Source: CAZWHE01 sp964633825
Lineage (GTDB): Bacteria; Planctomycetota; B15-G4; CAYZWU01
Length of the DNA stretch: 32,295 nt
Assembly (NCBI GenBank): GCA_964633825.1
Contig: CAZWHE010000027.1
Location: forward strand, 1-32,295
Direction: 5' to 3'
Numbering within the stretch: position 1 is the first letter of the stretch; the number at the start of each line of letters is the position of its first letter. Below are positions 7,201 to 15,492 of this stretch, piece after piece. Below the pieces are notes generated by a model. The model was given only the letters and a program-made list of their open reading frames with translations. It did no database searches and was not told the DNA's origin. Made by a program: the position numbers and the translations under genes.

Positions 7201-9840
7201 TTAGCCTGCTGCATTGATCAGCGGTTCATCCTCTTCCGGAATGACGATCGTGCCTTTCACGAGAATGAGGAGTTTCCGCTTGCTCTGATAGGTTGCCTTC
7301 CTCGACAGGAGAAAAGACAAGATTGGAATATGCCTGAAGAAGGGCAGGCCCGTATCAAAGCTTCTGTAGTTCGATATCTTCATGCCGCCAAGGAGCAGCG
7401 TCGAGCGGTCTGGCATGACAATCGTCGTTCTCAGCCTCTTGATCTCCAGTTCGGGGAGCTCGATCGTGACGCTTTCTCCAACAGCCAGGCTCGTGGTGAG
7501 TGTCCGGAATTCACCGGAGCTTTCCCGCTTGAGAGTTGCAATGGTGGGCCGGAGCTCCATGGTGATGAACCTCCGGTCGGAAGAGACAACGGGCTTCACG
7601 TCGAGAACGATACCCTCGCGGACGATGTCGACGATCGGTTCTGCGATGACCGAGGCCTGGGCGATTTCGGTTTCAAAGTCCTTGATATATGCCGTATGTG
7701 TGATCGCGGTCAGATGGGCCCGCTGGCCGTTGTACACCGTCACGCTCGGAGCTTGAACGATGTTGCTCTGGCTCGATTTTTCCACGGCTCTCAGGATCGC
7801 GCTGATTGCGGTGTCATCAAGGAAGGTGAACTGGAGAGTCGTTCCGCCGGAGCCGTCGAGAACATCATCTTCGCCTATCTGGAGGTCGAGCAGGTTTTCA
7901 ATCCGGCCCATGATGTCGCCGTCACGGCCGTCGTCGTAGTAGATACCGGCATCGTTTCCGGTTCCGATCCCGCCCGGGGTGGAGGGGGTGCCGTAACCGC
8001 CCGAGGAAGCGTCGCCGAAATCATCGAGAAGGACGTTGGGAACGGAAGCCAGGGGGTTGGCGAAATCATAGGCATGGCCGTTCAGGCCCCTGAAATCCAC
8101 GCCGATGTCCTGGAGGAAATTGTCTTCGACCGTGATAAAACGGGTTTCGATGTTGATGAGAACACCCACGCTTTTTCGAAGGTCCGTCAACAGTTGATTG
8201 ATCTTTTCGTGGATCTTGGGATTCTGCCTGACAACGAGGTAGTTCCCGATCACGTTGATTGTGTTGTTCACATCGTCTTCCCAGGAGAGGGGCTCGATGT
8301 TGTCGCGGATCAGCTCCACCAGGAGGTCGCTGGCGACGACATCGGGAATATCGTCCCCATCCTCATCCGCTTCTTCGAAGAGAGGGGCGTCACCCGACGG
8401 GCTCAGGTTGAAATCCTTGGCCGGGAAGTCGGCGATCACCTTGGAGAGGTCCCGGATGTCGTACACGTCCAGAACATAGTTGCCGATCGCTTCTTCGGCG
8501 AGAAGGATGGTCACCACGCCGTTCTGGATGTTGTACTTGCAGACCGGTGAAGCCATGGAGAGGAGGAGATCGAGCTGCTTGATCGCCGGCCTCGGAGGCG
8601 TGATGAGGTCGAAAAGGGGCTCTTCACCCGATTCGATGATCCCTTGTGAAATGATGAAGTTCACGCCCGTGGTGGCTTTGAAGTAATCGACCATCTCTTC
8701 GAGAGTCGTTTGCTCGAACTGAATCGGTATCGAAGTTGTCGCCAGCCTCTGATGGATTTCTTCGTCTTCGGGAGAAGTCGTTTCTTCCTTGATGGCGAGC
8801 TCGGTCCTGCCGCGCCGGACCACTTCGGTCCATTTCTCTTCTGACGGAAAGCTCAGGAGCTCCGTGGGCGGGAGGTCGGTGAACTCGATTTCGTCGAATG
8901 TTTTTCTCCACTGGCGCTTGTATTCCGTGCGAGAGAGTTCTTTTTCCCTGTCGTGGCGCGCTTTGACGGCCAGCGCGAGCAGGTCGAGGGCATCAGCGTT
9001 TTCGGGGTCGAGCTTGAGAAGCTCCTCGAGGCAGAGCTCGCAGTGCCTGTACCTGTCGTTGAGAAAGGCGTTGTTGGCATCGATGCTGAGCCGCCTGATC
9101 CGGTTGGCGAGCCGGTCCTGCTCGGCTCGTTCCATCTCCTCTTTCTGTTTGAAGATCCGTTCCTGGATATCCTTTTCTCTCCTGAGCTGATCCTCCTCCC
9201 GGCGTTCTCTCGCCAGGCTGAGCTCGGCCATGATATTGCTCTCGGCCAGATCGCCGTCGTCGAGGTAGGGGTTCCAGCGAATAATGGTCATAGCGTCTTC
9301 GAGGCTGCGGATTGCCTTGTCGAACTCGCCGTTCTCCATGAAAACCCTCGCCTGCTTGAGGAGCTCTTCGGCTTTCATCCGGTTCTGGGCTTTTCGAACA
9401 ACGGTCCTTTCCCGGGCTTGCCGGGATATTTCCGAGATCGTCGCCGTGCGCTCTCCGAGCAGACTGCTCGTCCGGTTGAAGAGCTCGCGTGCTTCTTCAT
9501 CGCCGGGCAGAAGTTCGAGAGCGTGGGCGAACTGGTTCTGGGCTTCTTCGAGTTTGTTCTGTTCGAGGAGAGCCTTGCCGTTCTCGATGAACCTCTCGAC
9601 AAGAACGACGACCCTATCGTCTTTAAGGGCGATTCTCTTTCGTCGCTCGTCGGCGGCCGATGATTCGGGATCGTCTTGAGGCACTGTTGCTGCAGGGACG
9701 ATCACGGTCGAGGTCTCGTCCATCATCCCCGTTGCGTAGGATGTGATGGGTTCGGCCGTAGGAGGTGAGTCACACCCAACCAGCAGGAAGATGAATGACA
9801 CCAATCCGGATGTGATAGAGAGAGAGCAAATCCGCTTCAT
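7201..9840 (-). CDS. Secretin (type II/III secretion or T4P outer-membrane channel) lipoprotein with N-terminal TPR region
   Basis: An 879-residue outer-membrane channel subunit. The N-terminus is a lipoprotein signal with lipobox LLVGC. Residues about 50-310 are TPR-like helices plus a charged coiled-coil-like stretch (ARERREEDQLRREKDIQERI). An N0/STN-like domain begins near 366 (IPIQFEQTTLEEMVDYFKAT). An Asp-rich loop DEDGDDIPD lies near 495, and an N1-like domain precedes the secretin core at about 557-865. The core ends with the family signature LLLGGMKISNYRSFDTGLPF and the strand LLILVKGTIV. Typical GspD/PilQ proteins carry N0-N3 or AMIN domains at the N-terminus, so the long TPR region is unusual. 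The ATG has GGAG about 9 nt upstream. Genes for PilM/N/O-like proteins lie upstream and TPR and ExbB/ExbD genes downstream. Confidence 0.93.
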   Translation of the reverse strand: MKRICSLSITSGLVSFIFLLVGCDSPPTAEPITSYATGMMDETSTVIVPAATVPQDDPESSAADERRKRIALKDDRVVVLVERFIENGKALLEQNKLEEAQNQFAHALELLPGDEEARELFNRTSSLLGERTATISEISRQARERTVVRKAQNRMKAEELLKQARVFMENGEFDKAIRSLEDAMTIIRWNPYLDDGDLAESNIMAELSLARERREEDQLRREKDIQERIFKQKEEMERAEQDRLANRIRRLSIDANNAFLNDRYRHCELCLEELLKLDPENADALDLLALAVKARHDREKELSRTEYKRQWRKTFDEIEFTDLPPTELLSFPSEEKWTEVVRRGRTELAIKEETTSPEDEEIHQRLATTSIPIQFEQTTLEEMVDYFKATTGVNFIISQGIIESGEEPLFDLITPPRPAIKQLDLLLSMASPVCKYNIQNGVVTILLAEEAIGNYVLDVYDIRDLSKVIADFPAKDFNLSPSGDAPLFEEADEDGDDIPDVVASDLLVELIRDNIEPLSWEDDVNNTINVIGNYLVVRQNPKIHEKINQLLTDLRKSVGVLINIETRFITVEDNFLQDIGVDFRGLNGHAYDFANPLASVPNVLLDDFGDASSGGYGTPSTPGGIGTGNDAGIYYDDGRDGDIMGRIENLLDLQIGEDDVLDGSGGTTLQFTFLDDTAISAILRAVEKSSQSNIVQAPSVTVYNGQRAHLTAITHTAYIKDFETEIAQASVIAEPIVDIVREGIVLDVKPVVSSDRRFITMELRPTIATLKRESSGEFRTLTTSLAVGESVTIELPELEIKRLRTTIVMPDRSTLLLGGMKISNYRSFDTGLPFFRHIPILSFLLSRKATYQSKRKLLILVKGTIVIPEEDEPLINAAG

Positions 9841-9922
9841 TATGAATGCTCCGTACTTGTCAATAATAGTGAATGCGTAATGGTGTATAATGTCTCAGCT
9901 TTGATAAGAACTCCAGACATAA

Positions 9923-9951
9923 AGTATAATCCTGGCAATTTTATGGATGAA
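9923..9951 (-). promoter_or_regulatory. Possible sigma70-type promoter before the secretin gene
   Basis: On the minus strand a TATACT -10 hexamer (9923-9928) lies 17 nt from a weak -35, TTCATC (9946-9951), in the 154-bp A+T-rich gap between the FN3-like gene and the secretin gene. It would give a leader of about 75 nt. The gap, unusually long for this gene run, supports a separate promoter, but the -35 is poor. Confidence 0.3.
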
Positions 9952-9994
9952 CGATTGAAATTCCAAGCCTGAGAGACATTAAGATTCATTTTTT

Positions 9995-11029
9995 TCAAGA
10001 TTCTTCAAAAACCCTGATCTGCCCGTTTTTGTCTTTGCATTCGATTAAAAGGAACCGAACAGGTCTCGATTCGGCGGATTCCCGGTAAGCGGGCTCTCCG
10101 GTCGTGAGCTCAATCGTGACCGATCCGTCCGAGTTGAAAACGGGAATCTTTGTTGTCTTGATCTCGTCTCTTGCTCCGAATCTGATGGCGGACAGGCTCA
10201 AAGCAGTGGAAAAATCAATTGTTCCCATGCCGGGGACTTCCTTGGGACCGCCCAAAGTTTGGCCGACAGAGGCTTCAAAAGATTCGGTGTAACTTTTCCC
10301 GTTGACTGTAATTGTGATCGACAGAGAAACGGTTTTCTCGTTTCCGCTCAACAAACGGATGGTGAAACGGTCATTGGTACTAACGGAAACCACTTCACTC
10401 TTTTCACTTTCAATCAGGATGCTGCTCTCTTCCGTGGCTCCTTCGAGAACCAGAAGCAAACAGTAATAATAAGCCTCTCTGGCAGGGCTGATGTTTGAAT
10501 CGACATACTGTCGCTCCTGAGATGTGAGGACAGCCACAACGCCCGGCCTGCTCTCTTTTGTCCACCTATATATTTTATAGTGTAGTTGCAGTAACGGGTT
10601 GTCCTCCAGTTTTTTAATGGTGTCCTGGTTGAGTGGATTCGCCGACCAGACAAGCTTGACGCCTTTGTCGATAGGGGTGACATAGAGGTTTTTAGGCGGA
10701 TGAAGCTTGATGGATTGGCTGACGACCCGGATCTTTTCCATGACGAACCGGTCTATTTCCATAAATTCAAAGAAGCCAAGACCCTGGAATACCCAATCGG
10801 AAGGCTGATATTCCGGTGAAGGGGAGTCGGCTTCGATAAAAAGATCATTCACATCGGACGGATCATCCATCCTTTCAAGAACATTGATTCTGCTGATTTG
10901 TCTGTCTATTTGTACTGAAAGATCATTGTTTTTTTGAAGCCCGTTAAAAAAGCTGACGCAGAGATATATGCATATCGCTCCTGTGATAATCCAGAGGAGG
11001 CCTTTAACTTTATTCTCTTGTGTAATCAT
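9995..11029 (-). CDS. Single-pass membrane protein with an FN3-like domain, in the PilP position
   Basis: A 344-residue protein with a short cytoplasmic N-terminus and one membrane helix at about residues 10-28 (LLWIITGAICIYLCVSFF), so most of it is periplasmic. Residues about 112-205 look like a fibronectin type III domain: PPKNLYVTPIDKGVKLVWSA opens it, YKIYRW is in the middle and REAYYYCLLLV closes it. The C-terminal part (210-344) is beta-rich (KTVSLSITITVNGKSYTESF) and is faintly like the periplasmic partner-binding domain of PilP or GspC, but I cannot claim homology. It overlaps the PilO-like gene by 4 nt (ATGA), so the two are translationally coupled, and the secretin gene follows it. 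An inner-membrane link to the secretin is the best guess. Confidence 0.82.
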   Translation of the reverse strand: MITQENKVKGLLWIITGAICIYLCVSFFNGLQKNNDLSVQIDRQISRINVLERMDDPSDVNDLFIEADSPSPEYQPSDWVFQGLGFFEFMEIDRFVMEKIRVVSQSIKLHPPKNLYVTPIDKGVKLVWSANPLNQDTIKKLEDNPLLQLHYKIYRWTKESRPGVVAVLTSQERQYVDSNISPAREAYYYCLLLVLEGATEESSILIESEKSEVVSVSTNDRFTIRLLSGNEKTVSLSITITVNGKSYTESFEASVGQTLGGPKEVPGMGTIDFSTALSLSAIRFGARDEIKTTKIPVFNSDGSVTIELTTGEPAYRESAESRPVRFLLIECKDKNGQIRVFEES

Positions 11030-11751
11030 GACTTTCCGTCATTGAAGCTGACTGAGAGCACCAGGTCCGTCCGTATGGGCGGGCTTGAGTAATCATTGAG
11101 CTGTGTTCCCCAGAGATCGGGTTCGATCCGCATGAAGCTCATTTTTTCCGGTTTGATGAGAACACCGGGAGCACGATTGCAAATCCAGTTTTCAGAAAAG
11201 AGTATGGCTTCTGTAATTCCGGAGATGAATGAAAAATTCAACAGAAAGAGAGAGAGACCCTCCTCTCCGTGCCGGGTTCTGGTCCTTCTTCCCGTTTCCA
11301 CCGTCATTGTTAAGCTCGTGACAATGCCGGCGTCCCCAATCATGCGAGCCATGTTGTTGACAAAGGTTCGGATTCCCTCCCTGTATCTGGAGCTCAGATT
11401 GAGTGTAAGATCGTTCTCGATAGCGATCAGGGACTGAACGATGGGATCCTTCGGCGTATAACCCCATTCTTTTAAAATAGTTTGCAAATTCTCGTTCGCC
11501 GGCTCAGGAACGATGGTGCCCGATTCCCGGCTCTTTTTCCTGAGGAGATCGAGCCTCATGCGGAGTTTTTCCACGGCCTGTCGCGAAGGGGGTGCTTCCC
11601 TATCGAGGTCCGATGAGAGCTGTTCGATTCTTTCCGATAGGCTTTTTGTTGCTTGACGATTTCTCGTCAGGGCGGGTTGGGCGATCTGGAGAAAGAGCAG
11701 CACGCCAACAAGGATGAATACGAAAGGTGCGGCGATCCTAATTATTCTCAT
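11026..11751 (-). CDS. PilO/GspM-like inner-membrane platform protein
   Basis: A 241-residue bitopic protein. It has a short basic N-terminus and one membrane helix (about residues 7-26, APFVFILVGVLLFLQIAQPA). A coiled coil with heptad-like charge follows at about 30-80 (SLSERIEQLSSDLDREAPPS, RQAVEKLRMRLDLLRKKSRE). The rest is a periplasmic alpha/beta domain. This layout (helix, coiled coil, ferredoxin-like domain) matches PilO, PilN and GspM, which form the inner-membrane platform in type IV pili and type II secretion. Sequence identity to those families is not obvious by eye, so the call rests on layout plus position. It lies 12 nt after the PilM-PilN fusion and overlaps the next gene by 4 nt. 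Confidence 0.7.
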   Translation of the reverse strand: MRIIRIAAPFVFILVGVLLFLQIAQPALTRNRQATKSLSERIEQLSSDLDREAPPSRQAVEKLRMRLDLLRKKSRESGTIVPEPANENLQTILKEWGYTPKDPIVQSLIAIENDLTLNLSSRYREGIRTFVNNMARMIGDAGIVTSLTMTVETGRRTRTRHGEEGLSLFLLNFSFISGITEAILFSENWICNRAPGVLIKPEKMSFMRIEPDLWGTQLNDYSSPPIRTDLVLSVSFNDGKS

Positions 11752-11763
11752 CGTAACGGTTGC

Positions 11764-13314
11764 CTATCTCGGTCTTTTCATCAAACCCTTAACTCTGTAA
11801 TGAACGAGTGGGGATTCCCCGGGGGGCGGATTAACCTCTCCCGAGGGGTAAGGGCCTGATAAAGATTCGTTCGGCTTCAACAGGAACGGCCCGAAGATGC
11901 GGTCGATCTCGCGAGATATTTCTTCCCCATCGCTCAGTCTCGTGGCCACGATCGCGGACATCATCTTTTCATCGGGATTCTGGTTGTCGATCACGATCTC
12001 TACAATGTGGAATAAACCGAACTTTCCCCGGATCGATTTGTCTTCCATCCGGTTGATTATCCGGCCCGGAATGATTGCGACACGGGATTCGGTCACCGCC
12101 CTTTCCATCCGGGCCAGCTCGTTTTCGATGATGCCGATTTCACTCTTCAGAGCGGAAGCCTCGTCCAGGAGATCGAAAGCTTTGAGCGAACCGAATCGAT
12201 TCTCCAGGCTTTTTTGCTCCCGGCCGCAGTAACTCTCGATCCCGGCGATTCCGGCGACGGCGAAGAAGAAAAGGAAAGCGAGCCAGGTGAAGGCGGGGAG
12301 TTTCCTGAGCAGAAGACGTTTCGGATCGGCTTGGGCCAGAGATATGAGAGGGCTCTTCTCGGTGAGAGAGCCGACGGCCAGGCCGATGGCCTTGCTCATG
12401 GAAGCGACGACACTGGCCGGGGGCAGCGAATACTTGTCGCGGTCGATAGTGAGGTTCGAGTCTGTGGAAAGAATTCCGACGGGCAAGGGCATGCGGGAAT
12501 CGAGAATGTTCAGCAGCGCCGGGACACGGGCGCCTTCGCCGGTGACGAAGATTTTCTTAGGCGCCCGGCCTTTTTTGAGGGGGCTCGATTCCAGGAATTT
12601 CTCCGCTTCATTTCCCAGTTCATCGGCGAAAAGCTCGATCCTGTCTTTGGCCATATCCGCTCCTTCTCCGGGAGGAAGGGGGAGACGCATGGGAGCGGTT
12701 CTGGTCCAGTAGGCGTTTCTCTGGAGGATCAGGAACGATGTGGCCGCCAAGCCCGGTGAGATGACGATGCATTCGCTCGGGCCGGAGTGCACGGTCTTTA
12801 AAAAGTCAAAAAGGGATCCGGCCGAGGAGACGAGCCTGTCGCAGGGAAGCCCGACTTCGTTGATCTGATCCTCGAACGATTCGAGTTCATTCTTAACGGC
12901 CGCGAGAACCTGAACACTGCACCTGTCGTGGGACCGGCCCTTTCGGGTTTTAAAGGCGATGCTCAGTTCATCAAGCGGAAGGGATGTCAGTTCGGCCACT
13001 TCAAACTGAACCATTCTTTCCAGTTCGTCCTTGCCGACATTTGGAGGAGCCAGGTGGCTTTCAATGGTTGTAAAGGACGGATACCCGATGGCCACGATGT
13101 CCCCGTCCGGTACCTTCGCCGTATTTTTAAACTGGATCAGGGCGGCGACGGCCCTTCTCTCTATCGGTGCGGACAGGGGTTTCCGGGAGATGAAGGGATC
13201 GAAGTACGGGATCCTTACGGCGCGGACGATGTCGAAACCGCTTGGCCTTTTTCGGACCCTCACGGCTTTGAGAGTGCCGTCGCCGATATCGATGCCCCAT
13301 GCGTGCTGTGCCAT
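11764..13314 (-). CDS. pilM: PilM-PilN-like fusion (GspL-like actin-fold platform protein)
   Basis: A 516-residue protein. The ATG at 13314 follows GGAAGGA by about 7 nt and was preferred to the longer in-frame start at 13395. Residues 1-325 form an actin-like cytoplasmic domain of PilM type: WGIDIGDGTLKAVRVRK at the N-terminus, QFEVAELTSLPLDEL, VQVLAAVKNELESF and a late IFVTGEGARVPALLNIL. One membrane helix lies at about 330-352 (FTWLAFLFFFAVAGIAGIES), then a coiled coil and a periplasmic domain similar in layout to PilN. PilM and PilN are usually separate, while GspL of type II secretion combines both parts. The second phosphate-loop motif of actin-fold ATPases (VDIGxxxT) reads VISPGLAATS here, so nucleotide binding may be weakened. 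It heads the secretin-related gene group. Confidence 0.85.
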   Translation of the reverse strand: MAQHAWGIDIGDGTLKAVRVRKRPSGFDIVRAVRIPYFDPFISRKPLSAPIERRAVAALIQFKNTAKVPDGDIVAIGYPSFTTIESHLAPPNVGKDELERMVQFEVAELTSLPLDELSIAFKTRKGRSHDRCSVQVLAAVKNELESFEDQINEVGLPCDRLVSSAGSLFDFLKTVHSGPSECIVISPGLAATSFLILQRNAYWTRTAPMRLPLPPGEGADMAKDRIELFADELGNEAEKFLESSPLKKGRAPKKIFVTGEGARVPALLNILDSRMPLPVGILSTDSNLTIDRDKYSLPPASVVASMSKAIGLAVGSLTEKSPLISLAQADPKRLLLRKLPAFTWLAFLFFFAVAGIAGIESYCGREQKSLENRFGSLKAFDLLDEASALKSEIGIIENELARMERAVTESRVAIIPGRIINRMEDKSIRGKFGLFHIVEIVIDNQNPDEKMMSAIVATRLSDGEEISREIDRIFGPFLLKPNESLSGPYPSGEVNPPPGESPLVHYRVKGLMKRPR

Positions 13315-13396
13315 GACCGTCCTTCCGGGTTGAATCGACTGCACGATCCATTCCTTTGGACTCCCCTCACTATTCGAAAAGAGAAGTCCTGTCAAG

Positions 13397-14101
13397 TCAG
13401 GACTCGTGATCCGACGGCTTCCGATCGGGTGGATTGCGTGCCAGAGTCTTCAAAACGAGCCGGAGGTCCTCCCAGGCTTTGGGTTTCTCCGAAGGATCTC
13501 TCAGAAGATAGCTGGGATGAAATGTGGGAACGACAAGGATCTCTTCGTTGAGGGGGTAATCGAAGATTTTTCCTCGTAAAGCCTTGATCCCGGAGCGTGT
13601 GTCGAGAAGCGTTCTGGTGGCCGGTGCGCCGAGCGCCACGATGATCTTTGGAGAAATGAGCTCGATCTGTTTCCTCAGGAACCTCAAACAGGAAGCGATT
13701 TCGTTGATCATGGGGGTTCTGTTTCCCGGCGGCCGGCACTTGACGACATTGGCAATGAAAACGTCTTCCCGTTTGTATCCCATTGCGCCGATCATCTTGG
13801 TCAGAAGCCGGCCGGCCCGCCCAACGAAAGGACGTCCCGAAAGGTCTTCATCGCGTCCGGGTCCTTCTCCGACGAACACGATGTCGGCCTTGGAGCTCCC
13901 TTCACCGAACACAGTGTTGGTCCTCGTTTCATGAAGCGGGCAGGCCGTACAGGTTTGGACCTCGCCGGCCAGGGCGTCGAAGGGAGACAGTGGAGAAGCA
14001 AAGCGATCCCGTTGAGTGAGTGGGAGACGGTCGACTCCGAATGCGGCCTCCGATTCGAGGGAATAGAGAAGGATTTCTCTGGCGTCCTTTTTTTTTGTCA
14101 T
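13397..14101 (-). CDS. Family-4 uracil-DNA glycosylase (iron-sulfur type)
   Basis: A DNA repair enzyme of 234 residues that removes uracil left by cytosine deamination. Four Cys ligands of the 4Fe-4S cluster are visible at 51 and 54 (CTAC), 121 (VKCRPPGNR) and 138 (IASCLRFL), the usual family-4 spacing. The water-activating motif is VGEGPGRDED (77-86) and the uracil-binding loop is HPSYLLR (H195). The first 40 residues are an extension found in many bacterial members. The start ATG overlaps the mtaB stop by 4 nt (ATGA), so it is translationally coupled to that gene. An 82-nt gap separates it from the PilM-like gene. There is no functional link to secretion that I can see. Confidence 0.95.
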   Translation of the reverse strand: MTKKKDAREILLYSLESEAAFGVDRLPLTQRDRFASPLSPFDALAGEVQTCTACPLHETRTNTVFGEGSSKADIVFVGEGPGRDEDLSGRPFVGRAGRLLTKMIGAMGYKREDVFIANVVKCRPPGNRTPMINEIASCLRFLRKQIELISPKIIVALGAPATRTLLDTRSGIKALRGKIFDYPLNEEILVVPTFHPSYLLRDPSEKPKAWEDLRLVLKTLARNPPDRKPSDHES

Positions 14102-15369
14102 CGTCGGTCTTCCTTGATCCGGCCGGTGAAAATACCGGATTCGTATTTTTTGAGATGGGCGGTGGTCCAGGTTCCGGCCGGCAGGTCTTTGGATTCCGCG
14201 TTCTCGATTGAGACCTTCTGGTAACGGGAGGTCAGTCCCCTTGGGGGGGTGGTGTTTCCCTCGATCAAAATCCGGGCCTCTCTTCCCAGAAAAGCCCGGT
14301 CAAAGCATTTCTTCATTTCCGCGGCCCTGGAGCGTGCTTCCAGAGCGCGGTCTTTCTTGTCCCCTTCGGAGACGCCCGGCCAAGCGGCGGCCTCTGTGCC
14401 GGGCCGGGCGCTGAAAGGAAAAACGTGGACCCGCGATGCTCCGGTCTCGGCGAGAACGTCGAGGCTCTTCTGAAAAGATCGGTCGTCTTCACCGGGAAAT
14501 CCGACCATGAAATCGGTTGAAACGGCGGGATCGGGAAGGACGGCCCGCAGGCGCTCCAGTTTTTTGAGAAACGTCTCAGCCGTGTAAGGGCGCCGCATGC
14601 GGCGCAGCGTGGCATTGTCTCCGCTCTGCAGGGGGAGATGGAGGTGCGGGGCGACCCTGTCGTCGCCTGCCATGGTGTCGAGCAGAGCGGGTGTCGCCTC
14701 GGCGGGGTTCAGGGAACTGAGGCGGAGCCGGAAGCGTCCGGTTTCACGGCTGAGGATGAGATCGACGAGGCCGTCGAGCCGGAGGTCCTTGTCCCTGAAT
14801 CCCCCGAGCCGGATGCCGCAGAGCACGAGCTCGCTATAGCCGGCGCGGAGAAGCCTGCTCACCTCGGATAGGATTTCCTCGGCGGAACGGCAGCGCGAGG
14901 GACCGCGCAGCGAGGGGATGATGCAGTAAGAGCAGCAAAGATCGCAGCCGTCCTGAACCTTGACATATGCGCGTGTTCTGTCCCTGAGCCCGTGGACGCC
15001 CTCCCGGCCCGGTCGGGCGGCAAGGAAACGACCGGCCAGCTCCCGGCCTTCCCCCTGTTCCGATGTTCTGATCCTCGGGTCGATCGATTCGATCTCCTTG
15101 CGGTCGTCGGCGGTGAGGCAGCCCGTGACAAGAAGGGGGGCGCGGCCGTTCCGCCGGGAGAGGCTTCTCACGGTGCGGCGGCATTTTCCTGCGGACCTGC
15201 CCGTAACGACGCAGCAGTTCACAACGATGATGTCGGCCGTCTCGGCGGTATCGGCCGCCTTCCAGCCGGCCCGTTCGAATTCTTCAACGATCAGCTGTCC
15301 GTCGTACCGATTGACCTTGCAGCCGAACGATGTGAAATGAAATTTTTTCATTTTCCAGACCGATTTCAT
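14098..15369 (-). CDS. mtaB: tRNA threonylcarbamoyladenosine methylthiotransferase MtaB
   Basis: A radical-SAM enzyme that adds a methylthio group to t6A at tRNA position 37. It has 423 residues from the ATG at 15369; the ATG at 15351 (MKKFHF) is an alternative start. The N-terminal UPF0004 domain provides three ligands of the auxiliary cluster: C17 (SFGCKVNRYD), C53 (VNCCVVTG) and C84 (VTGCLT). The radical SAM triad is C142-x3-C146-x2-C149 (CDLCCSYC). The LHLPLQSGDNATLRRMRRPY segment and a short C-terminal TRAM-like region complete the family layout. SFGCKVNRYD fits the MtaB group (GCKVNxY/F) better than MiaB (GCQMN) or RimO. It begins the long minus-strand gene run, and the 123-bp gap to the divergent TPR gene should hold its promoter. 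Confidence 0.93.
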   Translation of the reverse strand: MKSVWKMKKFHFTSFGCKVNRYDGQLIVEEFERAGWKAADTAETADIIVVNCCVVTGRSAGKCRRTVRSLSRRNGRAPLLVTGCLTADDRKEIESIDPRIRTSEQGEGRELAGRFLAARPGREGVHGLRDRTRAYVKVQDGCDLCCSYCIIPSLRGPSRCRSAEEILSEVSRLLRAGYSELVLCGIRLGGFRDKDLRLDGLVDLILSRETGRFRLRLSSLNPAEATPALLDTMAGDDRVAPHLHLPLQSGDNATLRRMRRPYTAETFLKKLERLRAVLPDPAVSTDFMVGFPGEDDRSFQKSLDVLAETGASRVHVFPFSARPGTEAAAWPGVSEGDKKDRALEARSRAAEMKKCFDRAFLGREARILIEGNTTPPRGLTSRYQKVSIENAESKDLPAGTWTTAHLKKYESGIFTGRIKEDRR

Positions 15370-15492
15370 TCACGAAGGAGCATAAAAAACGCAGGCATGA
15401 TACACTGCCCCCGCCGGGCGGACAAGAAGCCGTACCGCGCGGCGGCGGCGCATAATAGCGGCGCTTAATATTTTCGAAAGGCGTGGCGCGCA

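Noticed and set aside
7093..8550. A 485-codon open frame on the plus strand opposite the secretin gene
   Set aside because: It is antisense to clear secretin coding sequence, has shadow composition rich in Asp, Val and Glu, has no ribosome site and resembles no family.
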